This document shows, piece after piece, positions 27,075-35,241 of a stretch of 64,000 nucleotides of DNA. Source of the DNA: Arthrobacter sp. UM1. Lineage in GTDB: Bacteria > Actinomycetota > Actinomycetes > Actinomycetales > Micrococcaceae. The DNA is taken from NCBI RefSeq assembly GCF_020483305.1, contig NZ_JACWAB010000005.1, positions 81,945-145,944 of the forward strand, given 5' to 3'. Both the position numbers and the translations under genes were made by a program. The notes under the pieces are model-generated. The model did no database searches, was not told where the DNA came from, and saw nothing but the letters and a program-made list of their open reading frames with translations. Within the stretch, counting starts at the first letter, position 1; every line of letters begins with the position of its first letter.

Positions 27075-28052
27075 TCACATGCCCCGGCGGTCCTGGGGGC
27101 CCAGCCCCCACGAGTCCTCGGCGAAGAAGAAGCCGATGGTCAGCATGTTCCTCAGCAGCTCCTGGAAGACGGTCGTGTTGAACGTGTCGGGGTCCGGCGT
27201 GGAGCGGAGGTGCTCGTCCATCCGGCGCTGATGCGCGGCCGTCAGCTCGGCCAGCTCCTGCACGCCCACCACGAGCCGGTCTTCAGGCCTCGCCCGCTGG
27301 AAGCGGAATGCGGCCTCGAGGCGGGACTCGCTCTCGAGGTCCACGGTGAGCCGGCGCTCCGCGTAGACGCCCTCGAGCGGGCTCTGGAAGCGGTCCGGGT
27401 CGCGGGCGATCCAGGACGCGGCCCGCGCGAGCCGATTGGCGCCCTCGTCTCCGGGCTCGGCCCAGTCGATGCCCTCGACGACCTCGGCGGCCGTCATGTC
27501 CTGGCCGTCGGCGTACCGGGAGACGAGCCAGTCCACGTCCCCGCTGGCGAAGGTCGTGGCGGGCAGGGCTGAGAGGTCGTCGATGAGGTTCCAGGCCGCC
27601 ACGTCAAAGCCGCAGACGAAGCGCGCGAGGCGGTTCTCCGCGTAGTCCCGCCGGCTGGCCGCGAGGTGGCCCACCCCGGCCGCGCGCGTTCCCCGCCTGG
27701 CCATCGCGTCGACGGAGATCACGGCGGCGTCCGCCACCCACGTCTGCTCGAGGGATCGGGACAGGCCCTCGAAGGCCCGCTCGTGGCCCTCCTTCACGGA
27801 GGGATTGAGCCGGAGCCGAGACCGGAAGGCGATCCCGGCGCGGTCGCCGGGCGCCGTCGCGGGCTCGACCGCGAGGCGGGGCAAGAGGAGCGGATCGGTC
27901 TTGCCTCCCCACTCGCCGGGGAGCATGGGCGCCGCGAACTCCGTGAGAGCCGGGGCGAGCTCGGGCGGAGTCTTCTCGAAGCGCGGGAAACGGGGCGGGC
28001 TGCCGTGCTGAGCGGTCCAGGCGCGGACGATCTCGGCGGGACGCGGGGACAT
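27075..28052 (-). CDS. Hypothetical protein
   Basis: A 325-residue cytosolic-looking protein that I do not recognise. It has no signal peptide or membrane helix. It is rich in charged residues and mixed alpha/beta in appearance, with several Trp and Phe-rich segments (YAENRLARFVCGFDVAAWNLIDDL, FQELLRNMLTIGFFFAEDSWGLG). The N-terminus (MSPRPAEIVRAWTAQHGSPP) and codon use look genuine. The ATG at 28052 was chosen because upstream sequence is antisense to the VOC gene. It is convergent with the tRNA terminator and divergent from the VOC gene. It could be a lineage-specific enzyme or binding protein; nothing in the context assigns a role. Confidence 0.6.
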   Translation of the reverse strand: MSPRPAEIVRAWTAQHGSPPRFPRFEKTPPELAPALTEFAAPMLPGEWGGKTDPLLLPRLAVEPATAPGDRAGIAFRSRLRLNPSVKEGHERAFEGLSRSLEQTWVADAAVISVDAMARRGTRAAGVGHLAASRRDYAENRLARFVCGFDVAAWNLIDDLSALPATTFASGDVDWLVSRYADGQDMTAAEVVEGIDWAEPGDEGANRLARAASWIARDPDRFQSPLEGVYAERRLTVDLESESRLEAAFRFQRARPEDRLVVGVQELAELTAAHQRRMDEHLRSTPDPDTFNTTVFQELLRNMLTIGFFFAEDSWGLGPQDRRGM

Positions 28053-28169
28053 GCCGGCGGGGTCTCCTCGGGGCTTCGGGGCAGGCGGGCCCTTCGAGCC
28101 TACTGGGGCGCGGAGAGGCGCGGCGCGCGGCCGGGCGACGACTCGCGCGTCCCCGCATAGGCTGGCGGC

Positions 28170-28607
28170 ATGGCACAGGCGCGCAGATTCGACCACGTGG
28201 GCATCACGGTCGCGGACATGAACCGGGCAGAGGCGTTCTTCGGGGTGATCGGCTTCGAGACCGAGGGCTCCGCGCACATGGAGGGCGAGTTCGTGGACAC
28301 GGTCACAGGCCTCGCAGGCTCGCGGAGCGAGATCCGCGTCCTGCGGCTCCCCGGCGCGGAGACCACGCTGGAGCTCTCGGCGTTCGAGACGCCCGCGCAC
28401 GAGCCCGGCCCCGAGGCTCCCCGCCCCACTCTCGCGGGTCTGCGGAACCTCTGCTTCGAGGTGGAGGGCCTGCCCGGCCTCGTCGAGGAGTACGCGAGCC
28501 GGGGCTACGGGCTGGTCGGCGGGATCGGCGAGTGGCAGGGCGCCTGGCGCATGGCCTACGTCCGCGGCCCGGAGGGGATCATCCTGGCGCTCGCGGAACG
28601 GCTCTGA
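28170..28607 (+). CDS. VOC-superfamily (glyoxalase/dioxygenase fold) protein
   Basis: A 145-residue VOC protein with two beta-alpha-beta-beta-beta modules. The first begins RFDHVGITVADMNRAEAFF, containing a metal-type His; the second holds LRNLCFEVEGLPGLVEEYASRGYGL and ends in YVRGPEGIILALAERL, whose Glu is at the usual metal position. This pattern resembles methylmalonyl-CoA epimerase or glyoxalase-like proteins, but family members also include resistance proteins that bind antibiotics without catalysis. The substrate is unknown. It is transcribed toward the MarR gene, whose 3' end lies 22 bases away. Confidence 0.82.
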   Translation: MAQARRFDHVGITVADMNRAEAFFGVIGFETEGSAHMEGEFVDTVTGLAGSRSEIRVLRLPGAETTLELSAFETPAHEPGPEAPRPTLAGLRNLCFEVEGLPGLVEEYASRGYGLVGGIGEWQGAWRMAYVRGPEGIILALAERL

Positions 28608-28629
28608 GGGGCCGTTCTCCTCTGCGGCG

Positions 28630-29091
28630 CTATCGCCTGCTCGGCTGCCGCTCAGGCGCCCGCTGCGCCGGCGCCTTCTGCGCGGCCGGCTCCTGCGCGG
28701 CTGCCTCTTTCGCGTCCGCCTTCTTCTCGGCGGAGCGCGTGCAGCTGAGCCGGACGCCGTTGACGATCGCGTTGGCCCGCGCGCACAGCGCCGAGCCCTC
28801 GAGAGAGCGGGCCACGAGGATGCGCCGGCGGTCGTCGTCGGGAAGCGTGCGGAAGAGGAGCCCCCGGTCCACGAGCCCGTCCACGAGGCGGGAGAGCGTG
28901 GCGTTCGCCAGGCAGACCGCCGCGCCGAGCTCCTTCATGGGCACGGCGCGCTGCTCGCTCACTCGGCGCAGGATGCGCCACTGGTCGACGGTCAGCCCCG
29001 CCTCCGACTCCAGCGCGCCAGCGATGTCGCGGGCGGCTCGGCGGGCGGTGGTCAGAAACTCGTCGACGGCATCCGCTTGCTCTCGGGTCAC
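28630..29091 (-). CDS. MarR-family transcriptional regulator
   Basis: A 153-residue MarR-type winged-helix regulator. The HTH core is LTVDQWRILRRVSEQRAVPMKELGAAVCLANATLSRLVDGLVDRGLLFRTLPDDDRRRILV, including the wing motif DDRR. An unusual tail of ~30 residues rich in Ala, Lys, Gln and Pro ends the protein. The GTG at 29091 gives a normal MarR N-terminal helix; no clear ribosome binding site precedes it, so it may be leaderless. It is divergent from the AmiC-like sensor gene only 21 bases away, so it probably controls the shared promoter and thereby the sensor-permease-amidase genes. Confidence 0.83.
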   Translation of the reverse strand: MTREQADAVDEFLTTARRAARDIAGALESEAGLTVDQWRILRRVSEQRAVPMKELGAAVCLANATLSRLVDGLVDRGLLFRTLPDDDRRRILVARSLEGSALCARANAIVNGVRLSCTRSAEKKADAKEAAAQEPAAQKAPAQRAPERQPSRR

Positions 29092-29112
29092 ACCACGACG
29101 ATACTCGATGCG

Positions 29113-30168
29113 ATGACAGCGGCCGAGGTGCTCATGGACCCCCTGGAGGTCCTGGTGCGGGGTCGGGGCCCCCGCCAGGTCAGGGTGGCGCTCGCCCTCC
29201 CGGGCGCCGGTCCCCTCGGCATGGCCCGTCCCGCGGCCATGGCGGCCGCGGTCCTCGCCGCGGAGACGGTGAACGACGACGGCGGCATCCGGGACCGTGA
29301 CATGCGCCTCGTCCCCGTGGACGCGGGAGCGGGTCCTGCGGGCAGCGCCGCGGCTCTCGCGCCCCTCGTGGACGGGGGACTGGTGGACGCCGTCGTCGGA
29401 TTCCACACGAGCGACGTGCACCGCGAGCTCGAGCGCGTGACGGCCGGCCGCATCCCCTATTTCTTCACCGCGCCTCACGAGGGCGGAGAGCGGCGCCCCG
29501 GCGTGGTGCGCGTGGGCCCGGGCCCGATGCGGCAGCTGGCGGAGCCGATCCGGCAGCTCAGCCGAGCGGGGGCGCGGCGCTGGGCGCTCGTGGGCAGCGA
29601 CTACGTGTGGCCGCGGTCAGTCCACCGCGCGGTGCGGCGGGTCATCCGCGAGGCGGGCGGCGAGGTCGTGGGGGAGCGGCTCGAGCCGCTCGGCCGCTCC
29701 CGCCCGGCGGAGGCGGTCCGGCGCGTGGAGTCCTGGCGGCCGGACGCCGTGCTCCTCACGATGGTGGGGCGCGACCTGGCCCTCTTCAACCGGGCGTTCG
29801 CGGCCTCCCCGATGCTGGGGCGCGTCCTGCGCCTCTCGGGCGGCCTCGAGGAGACTGGTCTCCTGGAGATCGAGGGGGACCGCACGGGCACGCTCTTCTC
29901 CGCGATGGACTGGTACGCCGGGGATCCCGAGGACGAGGTCTCGGACCGGTATGCCCATCGGTGGGGCGAGGTGCGGCCGCCGCTCGCCTCGTATGCCCGC
30001 AGCTGCTTCGACGGCCTCATGCTCTTCGCCGAGAGCGCGTCCGAGGGCCGGCTGGACCCCTCCCGGCCGTGGGCGGGCCTGCATCCGGAGGAGGCGGGAG
30101 CCCTGGTGCGCCCGGGCGTGCTCGCGTGTGCGGACGGCGTGCTGCTGCGCCCGCTCGGCCGCTCCTGA
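29113..30168 (+). CDS. AmiC-like cytosolic amide-sensor (type 1 periplasmic-binding fold)
   Basis: A 351-residue protein with the two-lobed type 1 periplasmic-binding fold, closest in layout to AmiC/UrtA/FmdD-type amide and urea binding proteins: VALALPGAGPLGMARPAAMAAAVLAAETVND, DAVVGFHTSDVHRELERVTAGRIPYFFTAP, RWALVGSDYVWPRSVHRAVRRVI and WRPDAVLLTMVGRDLALFNRAF. It has neither a signal peptide nor a lipobox, so it is probably cytosolic like AmiC of Pseudomonas, which senses amides and controls amidase expression. Two genes downstream is an acetamidase/formamidase, supporting amide sensing. AmiC normally works with the antiterminator AmiR, which is absent; the divergent MarR may take its place. 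Confidence 0.72.
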   Translation: MTAAEVLMDPLEVLVRGRGPRQVRVALALPGAGPLGMARPAAMAAAVLAAETVNDDGGIRDRDMRLVPVDAGAGPAGSAAALAPLVDGGLVDAVVGFHTSDVHRELERVTAGRIPYFFTAPHEGGERRPGVVRVGPGPMRQLAEPIRQLSRAGARRWALVGSDYVWPRSVHRAVRRVIREAGGEVVGERLEPLGRSRPAEAVRRVESWRPDAVLLTMVGRDLALFNRAFAASPMLGRVLRLSGGLEETGLLEIEGDRTGTLFSAMDWYAGDPEDEVSDRYAHRWGEVRPPLASYARSCFDGLMLFAESASEGRLDPSRPWAGLHPEEAGALVRPGVLACADGVLLRPLGRS

Positions 30169-30258
30169 GGGCGTCCGCTCCCTCCGCCCCTTCCGGCGCC
30201 TGCCCGGCCGCCCCGCGGGCGACCCCTGCCGACATCCCGGCGGCCTGACCCCGCCTTC

Positions 30259-30307
30259 TTGCCAGTGTGTCTTGCCTCACATACTCTTTCCACATGGAAG
30301 TGTTCCA
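30259..30307 (+). promoter_or_regulatory. Promoter and palindrome upstream of the APC permease
   Basis: A -35 TTGCCA (30259-30264), a 17-base spacer and a -10 TACTCT (30282-30287) precede the perfect palindrome TGGAAGTGTTCCA (30295-30307). That is where a repressor could block initiation. It would drive the permease and the overlapping acetamidase gene. Confidence 0.6.
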
Positions 30308-30339
30308 GGAGGGAGCACCCTGAGAAGGCAAGGACCGCC

Positions 30340-31752
30340 ATGGCAGAGCAGACCCCCGCTGCGCCTGATCGCACCGCTCCCGAGCACCGGCTCGAGGAGT
30401 TCGGCTACACCCAGGAGCTCAAGCGCACGCTGAGCTTCACCGACCTGCTCGTCTACGGGCTCATCTTCATGGTGCCGATCGCGCCGTTCGGCATCTTCGG
30501 CAGCGTCTACCAGACCTCCGGCGGCATGGTGGCGCTCACCTACGGGATCGGCATGGCCGCCATGATGTTCACCGCAAACTCGTACGCGCAGATGTCCCAG
30601 GCCTTCCCCATGGCCGGCTCCGTCTACACGTACGCGGGCCGGGGGTTCCGCCCCTGGGTGGGCTTCCTCTCCGGCTGGGTCATCCTGCTCGACTACGTCC
30701 TGGTGCCCTCGCTCCTCTACCTCGTGGCGAGCGTGGCCATGGCCTCGATCCTGCCGGCGGTCCCGGTGTGGGCGTGGCTCATCGGGTTCATCGTCCTCAA
30801 CACGGTGGTCAACTACACCGGCATGGAGATGACGGCGAAGGTCAACAAGATCATGCTCATCGCCGAGCTCGTGGTCCTCGCGGTGTTCCTCGTCCTCGGC
30901 GTCGTGGCCCTGGCGCAGGGCAAGGGCAACGGCTTCAGCTTCTCGGCCTTCTTCAACCCGCACACGTTCACCCTGCCGCTCGTGCTCGGCGCGGTCTCGA
31001 TGGCGGTCCTCTCCTTCCTCGGGTTCGACGGCATCTCGATGCTCGCCGAGGAAAACCAGGGCGGCTCCAAGAACATCGGCCGCGCGATGATCGGCGCTCT
31101 GGTCCTCGCGGGCGTGCTCTTCATGGTGCAGACCTGGGTGGCGAGCATGCTCGTGCCGGACGCCGCGAAGATCCTCGCCGAGGGCGACCCGGACGGCACG
31201 TCCTTCTACGAGGCGGCCCGCGTGGCCGGCGGAGGCTGGCTCGCCGTCCTCACCGCCCTCTCCACCGCCGTGGCGTGGGGCTTCGCGAACTCGCTCGTGG
31301 CCCAGGCGGCCACCTCCCGGCTGCTCTACGCGATGGCGAGGGACCGCCAGCTGCCCCGCTTCCTCGCCACGGTCAGCCCGAAGCACGGCGTGCCGGTCAA
31401 CGCGACCTTCGTCGTCGCCGGCATCTCGCTCGTGGTGGGGCTCGTCATGGCGGCGCGCGACGACGGCATCACGCTCCTCGGCACGCTCGTCAACTTCGGC
31501 GCGCTGTCGGCGTTCCTCGTGCTGCACCTCGCCGTCATCAACCACTTCATCCGGCGTCAGAAGAGCCGCGACTGGCTGCGGCACCTCGTGTTCCCGCTCA
31601 TCGGGTTCGGCATCCTGCTCTTCGTGGTCATCAATGCGAAGATCGCAGCGCAGGTGCTCGCGCTCGGCTGGCTGGGCGTCGGAGTCCTGGTCCTCATCGT
31701 CTTCAAGATCCGCAACCGAGAGCCGTCCCTGGCTGGAATGGAGGACGCCTGA
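30340..31752 (+). CDS. APC-superfamily amino acid/amide permease
   Basis: A 470-residue transporter with 12 predicted helices. The APC signature appears at the start of TM1 (VYGLIFMVPIAPFGIFGSVYQTSGGM), followed by FPMAGSVYTYAGRGFRPWVGFLSGW in TM2-3 and SFLGFDGISMLAEENQGGSKNIGRAM in TM6-7. APC permeases import amino acids or related organic amines with protons. Its ATG has an upstream AAGGA, and its stop overlaps the start of an acetamidase/formamidase gene by one base (TGATG). This suggests import of an amide or amine that is then hydrolysed, although the substrate is inferred only from context. Confidence 0.85.
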   Translation: MAEQTPAAPDRTAPEHRLEEFGYTQELKRTLSFTDLLVYGLIFMVPIAPFGIFGSVYQTSGGMVALTYGIGMAAMMFTANSYAQMSQAFPMAGSVYTYAGRGFRPWVGFLSGWVILLDYVLVPSLLYLVASVAMASILPAVPVWAWLIGFIVLNTVVNYTGMEMTAKVNKIMLIAELVVLAVFLVLGVVALAQGKGNGFSFSAFFNPHTFTLPLVLGAVSMAVLSFLGFDGISMLAEENQGGSKNIGRAMIGALVLAGVLFMVQTWVASMLVPDAAKILAEGDPDGTSFYEAARVAGGGWLAVLTALSTAVAWGFANSLVAQAATSRLLYAMARDRQLPRFLATVSPKHGVPVNATFVVAGISLVVGLVMAARDDGITLLGTLVNFGALSAFLVLHLAVINHFIRRQKSRDWLRHLVFPLIGFGILLFVVINAKIAAQVLALGWLGVGVLVLIVFKIRNREPSLAGMEDA

Positions 31753-32768
31753 TGGCTGACGTCTTCACCCTCGACGCCGTCCCCGAGAACCTCGTCACCT
31801 CGTTCGGCGGGAACGAGCCGCGGCTGCGCGTGCCCGCGGGGTCCGTCGTCGAGCTGACCACGGAGGACTGCTTCGGCGGCCGCGTCCGCTCGGCGGAGGA
31901 CCTTCCCTCGAGCGTCTGCGACCTGGCGGGCCTCAACCCCGTCACGGGCCCGATCTTCGTGGAGGGTGCGGAGCCCGGCGACACCCTCGCGGTCCACTTC
32001 GCGGAGATCCGCCCGCGGCGGGACTGGGCCGTCTCCTCCACGTTCCCGCACTTCGGCGCCCTCACGGGAACGGGGACGACGGCGATGCTGCACGAGCCCC
32101 TCGAGGAGCGCGTGTGGGTGTACGAGGTGGATGTCGAGAGGGGCGTCTGCCGGTTCCAGGCCCGGAACAGCGAGTTCAGCGTGGAGCTGCCGCTCGACCC
32201 GTTCCACGGCACCGTGGGCGTGGCCCCGGCCGCGGGGGAGCGGACCATGTCCGTCACGCCCTCCGCGCACGGCGGCAACATGGACACCCCGGAGCTGCGG
32301 GCCGGGACCACCGTCTACCTGCCCGTGCACGAGCCGGGAGCGATGCTCGCCATCGGCGACGGCCACTGCCGGCAGGGCGAGGGGGAGGTCTGCGGCACGG
32401 CGGTGGAGGCGGCGATGAGCACGACCGTCGTCGTCGACGTCCTCAAGGGTGAGCAGACCGCGTGGCCGCGGCTGCAGAGCGACGAGTTCATCATGTCCAC
32501 CGGGTCCGCGAAGCCGCTCGAGGACGCGTACCGCGTCTCGCAGCGGGACATGGTGGGCTGGGTGGCGTCCCTGACCGGGCTGGACAGCCTCGACGCGCTG
32601 CAGCTCGTCAGCCAGGCCGGGCTGGCGCCTACGGGGAACGTGGTGGACCCGAACTACACGATGGTGGCGAAGATGCCGACGGCGCTGCTCGGCGGCCCCG
32701 ACGCGGTCTGGGACGGCGTCCACGCCCGGCTCAGGGCTGTGGGGCAGGAGCACCTGGAGCGGCGGTAG
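31752..32768 (+). CDS. Acetamidase/formamidase family protein
   Basis: A 338-residue member of the FmdA_AmdA family, which hydrolyses formamide or acetamide to ammonia and the acid in the cytosol. The diagnostic block SAHGGNMDTPELRAGTTVYLPVHEPGAMLAIGDGHCRQGEGEVCGTAVE is complete and includes metal-binding His and Asp positions. The N-terminal region shows VPAGSVVELTTEDCFGG and GPIFVEGAEPGDTLAVHF, also typical. Length is normal for the short form. It is translationally coupled to the APC permease and lies downstream of an AmiC-like sensor, forming a compact amide-use set. The final gene of this run is followed by the opposing accessory island 10 bases away. Confidence 0.9.
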   Translation: MADVFTLDAVPENLVTSFGGNEPRLRVPAGSVVELTTEDCFGGRVRSAEDLPSSVCDLAGLNPVTGPIFVEGAEPGDTLAVHFAEIRPRRDWAVSSTFPHFGALTGTGTTAMLHEPLEERVWVYEVDVERGVCRFQARNSEFSVELPLDPFHGTVGVAPAAGERTMSVTPSAHGGNMDTPELRAGTTVYLPVHEPGAMLAIGDGHCRQGEGEVCGTAVEAAMSTTVVVDVLKGEQTAWPRLQSDEFIMSTGSAKPLEDAYRVSQRDMVGWVASLTGLDSLDALQLVSQAGLAPTGNVVDPNYTMVAKMPTALLGGPDAVWDGVHARLRAVGQEHLERR

Positions 32769-32778
32769 GGGGTGCCCC

Positions 32779-33249
32779 TCACTCCTCTTCGCCGGCGTTC
32801 ACGACGACGTCGGTGGGGCGCAGGCCTTGGGCACGGGCGGCCTTGACCGTCATCGCTGCGATCTCCTCCGGCGTGGTGTTGTGCAGGACCATGCAGTAGT
32901 GGCCGGTGTCGGGCAGCGGCTTGTCGGGGTCGACAGGGTCGACGAATCCGAGGGCTTTGAGCGCTTCGATGGTCCCTGTCGGGATCCGCTCGTCCTGAAG
33001 GGGGCTGTAGAAGACCTCGATCTGGGTTTCGTCGGGCCAGGAGAAGATCGCGATGTAGCGTCCTTCGGCGTAGAGCGCCTTGCGCCGGAACAGGCCGCCG
33101 AGAAGGGGCTTCTCGGGTCGGCGGAGCGGCAGTCGGTCTTCTCGCTCTTTGACCGCCGCCACCGCGATTCCGTTCCACTGCGGAGTGTTGAGAAGAGCGA
33201 CGATGGCGTCGTAGAGTTCGGTCTCGTTGTTGACTCTCTGGTCAGCCAT
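32779..33249 (-). CDS. Stand-alone 'D' module protein of the accessory island
   Basis: A 156-residue soluble protein of unknown family. It aligns by eye along its length with the C-terminal half of the fused protein at 34139-35167: both have an ER(E)D...L..PEK block near the start, a central beta-rich part, and a closing segment TPEEIAAMTVKAARAQGLRPTDVVV here versus TPEQIATLFIESFKVLGLKPDDVFV there. The mixed alpha/beta pattern is reminiscent of small chaperone-like domains in type VII effector loci, but this is inference. It overlaps the preceding membrane gene by eight bases and is the last gene of the island. It is probably an immunity or accessory protein. Confidence 0.65.
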   Translation of the reverse strand: MADQRVNNETELYDAIVALLNTPQWNGIAVAAVKEREDRLPLRRPEKPLLGGLFRRKALYAEGRYIAIFSWPDETQIEVFYSPLQDERIPTGTIEALKALGFVDPVDPDKPLPDTGHYCMVLHNTTPEEIAAMTVKAARAQGLRPTDVVVNAGEEE

Positions 33250-33643
33250 TCTGTCTTTGCTCCTTACGCACCTTGCGCCGTTCTCGGCGGCGCTGGCGTT
33301 GTTCTTGCTTGATGGGTCGGAACCAAGCAGGCACGAGGAAGAGGGGATAGGGCAGGGAGATGAGACCCCAGAAGAGCCAGACGGCGAAGGACACGGCGCT
33401 GCACAGCAGGCAGAGCGCGGCCGGCAGCGTCAGGTTCGCCGATTGGAGAAGCAGCGCCAGACCCATGAAGAGCAGAGCGCCGCCTACGCCGGGGATGCCG
33501 AAGAAGAGCAGGTGGTCGCGGGAGGAGTCCGCTGGGATTCTCCGGCGCCAGTCGCGTGCGGCAGAGGCGTCGCCAGTCCTGACCCCGACGCCGATGGTCA
33601 CCAGCAGTCCCCCGATGACGACAAACGTGATGGCCAGGATCAT
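33242..33643 (-). CDS. 'M' module membrane protein, paralog 3
   Basis: A 133-residue membrane protein with three predicted helices (MILAITFVVIGGLLVTIGVGV, LLFFGIPGVGGALLFMGLALLL, LPAALCLLCSAVSFAVWLFWGLI). A conserved motif YPLFLVPAWFRPIKQEQ is followed by a highly basic tail. It is paralogous to the proteins at 33640-34080 and to the N-terminal half of 34139-35167. The ATG at 33643 overlaps the stop of the upstream paralog by four bases. Small multi-helix paralogs downstream of a membrane-active effector candidate are typical of immunity proteins; no published family name is recognised. Confidence 0.65.
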   Translation of the reverse strand: MILAITFVVIGGLLVTIGVGVRTGDASAARDWRRRIPADSSRDHLLFFGIPGVGGALLFMGLALLLQSANLTLPAALCLLCSAVSFAVWLFWGLISLPYPLFLVPAWFRPIKQEQRQRRRERRKVRKEQRQNG

Positions 33644-34080
33644 GAGTTCCGCTGGTCTCGGTGAAGCTCCTTCGCGCGGCGCTTCCGAGCCTTCCACTCC
33701 TCGCGCTTTCGCTTATCTTTCCGGATCTGCTTGGCCTTGATGGGTTGGAACCAGGCCGGTGTGAGGGCCAGGGGATAGGGAAAATGGAATACTCCCCAAA
33801 TGAATGTCGAAACCGCGAAGGCAACCATAGCCATGAAAAATGGCAAAATAAACAGCCCCCAGCCCAGATCATACGCGAGGATGCTGAGTCCGCAGAATAT
33901 GAATATTCCGGACAGGCCAGGGATGAGGAAGAAGAAGCTCCTATCCTTAGTTCCGCCGTAACTCAGAGTTTCCTCCCAAATGGCGATTTGGGCAGCCCCT
34001 CGGGTTTTTCTGGCCACCCATGCAAGAATCCCGAGAACTACACCGACGCCCAGCGCGATGAGAGAGGTCGAACTTGCCAT
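33640..34080 (-). CDS. 'M' module membrane protein, paralog 2 (AT-rich)
   Basis: A 146-residue paralog with the same plan: helix 1 (LIALGVGVVLGILAWVARK), the motif IWEETLSYGGTKDRSFFFLIPGLSGIFIFCGLSIL, helix 3 (FFMAMVAFAVSTFIWGVF), the motif YPLALTPAWFQPIKAKQ, and a long Lys/Arg tail. Its DNA is much richer in A/T than the rest of the window: 25 G/C in the 60 bases 33781-33840 by hand count, with many AAA and AAT codons. This points to recent acquisition from another source or to relaxed selection. Start has an upstream AGAAGGG. Function is inferred only from context as immunity or accessory. Confidence 0.68.
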   Translation of the reverse strand: MASSTSLIALGVGVVLGILAWVARKTRGAAQIAIWEETLSYGGTKDRSFFFLIPGLSGIFIFCGLSILAYDLGWGLFILPFFMAMVAFAVSTFIWGVFHFPYPLALTPAWFQPIKAKQIRKDKRKREEWKARKRRAKELHRDQRNS

Positions 34081-34138
34081 GAGATGCCCTTCTGCCGAGG
34101 TGCGGTTGGGGGAGTTGGGCAGGGGTCAAAGACTGCTT

Positions 34139-35167
34139 TCAGCCGTGGGCTTTGACGAAGACATCGTCCGGCTTCAGGCCCAGGACCTTGAACGATTCGA
34201 TGAACAGAGTCGCGATCTGTTCTGGCGTGGGAAAGTCAAGGACGAGGCTGTAGCTGGCCTCGAGGATGTCGCCGCCGTCCGGGTCGGGGGCGTCGTAGCC
34301 GAGCTGGAGCAGTTTCTCGTGGGTTCCAGGAGGGACCCGGCCGGCTTTGACGGCGGCTGCGTCGACGACGACGTCGGCGCTGGCCTCCTTGACACGGTCT
34401 GTCCTGAAGAACACGTCGAACTGCATGCAGGTCTGGACCAGACGTGAAGGCTGGTAGATCGGCTCCGGTTTGGAGAAGCTCCAGCGCTTCTTCTCCGGGA
34501 TGACAGGAGGAGGAAGGAGCTCGTCCCGCTCTTGCATGACGAGCACTCCGGAGCCGCCGAGCGTCTCGATGCGCTGGCGGATGTCTTCGTGCAACGAGTT
34601 CCAGATCATGGATGACTCCGCGGTGTGTGATGGGTCTGAATGAGCGTGAGGAGAGCCGGAGACGCCCGCCTGTGCGGCCGGTGGCGAATCAGGAATCGCT
34701 GCGGCCGGCGAGGACGTGGCGGAACTTGCCTGGTCGGGCCTCCAGGGCATGCCCGCCTTTGCGGCTCGTTTTTTGTCTTTCCGCTCTTGGCGGCGGCGCT
34801 CTTCGCGCCGGATCTGCTGTTTCTTGAGAGGGCGGAACCAGGAGGGGGTCAGGGCCAGAGGGTAGGGGAGCCCGAAACATCCCCACACCAACGTGATGAA
34901 ACCGGAGACGAGCAGGCACAGGAACACGATGCCTGTCACGAACACATTGACGTTTCCCCCGGTGGTCAGGAGCAGCAGCCCGGAGAAGAAAAGCGTCGCC
35001 GCGAGTCCGGGCATGAGGAAGAAGACGGTCTGGTCTCGGGTCCCCGGGCGGCTGAGGATGTCTTCCCAGGTCGCGATATTGCCGGGGGTGCCGCGTCCTC
35101 TCATGGCCAGGGCGAGAGCGCCGGTGACGACTCCCGCGAGGAGGAAGACAAAGCCCATTGGGTTCAC
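34139..35167 (-). CDS. Fused 'M-D' protein of the accessory island
   Basis: A 342-residue fusion. Residues ~1-120 are an M module: helices FVFLLAGVVTGALALAM, the GTRDQTVFFLMPGLAATLFFSGLLLL region, a third helix and the motif YPLALTPSWFRPLKKQQ with a basic coiled segment. A Pro/Ser/Ala-rich linker (~135-185) leads to a D module (~190-342) containing VLVMQERDELLPPPVIPEKK and a closing TPEQIATLFIESFKVLGLKPDDVFV. M and D also occur as separate genes immediately downstream. This suggests that the fused and split forms arose by duplication and that the two modules act together. Translation probably starts at GTG 35167 (upstream GAGGG); an ATG at 35158 is possible. Confidence 0.65.
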   Translation of the reverse strand: MNPMGFVFLLAGVVTGALALAMRGRGTPGNIATWEDILSRPGTRDQTVFFLMPGLAATLFFSGLLLLTTGGNVNVFVTGIVFLCLLVSGFITLVWGCFGLPYPLALTPSWFRPLKKQQIRREERRRQERKDKKRAAKAGMPWRPDQASSATSSPAAAIPDSPPAAQAGVSGSPHAHSDPSHTAESSMIWNSLHEDIRQRIETLGGSGVLVMQERDELLPPPVIPEKKRWSFSKPEPIYQPSRLVQTCMQFDVFFRTDRVKEASADVVVDAAAVKAGRVPPGTHEKLLQLGYDAPDPDGGDILEASYSLVLDFPTPEQIATLFIESFKVLGLKPDDVFVKAHG

Positions 35168-35241
35168 GATTCCCTCAGCGCTCCTTTGGATGGGTCAAGC
35201 ACGGTCGGACGTCTCGTTGGACCGTCTGTCGGTCTTCGGGG

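Noticed and set aside
28053..28400. Longer N-terminus for the hypothetical protein at 27075-28052
   Set aside because: The added 116 residues are antisense to the VOC gene and show the composition of a shadow frame.
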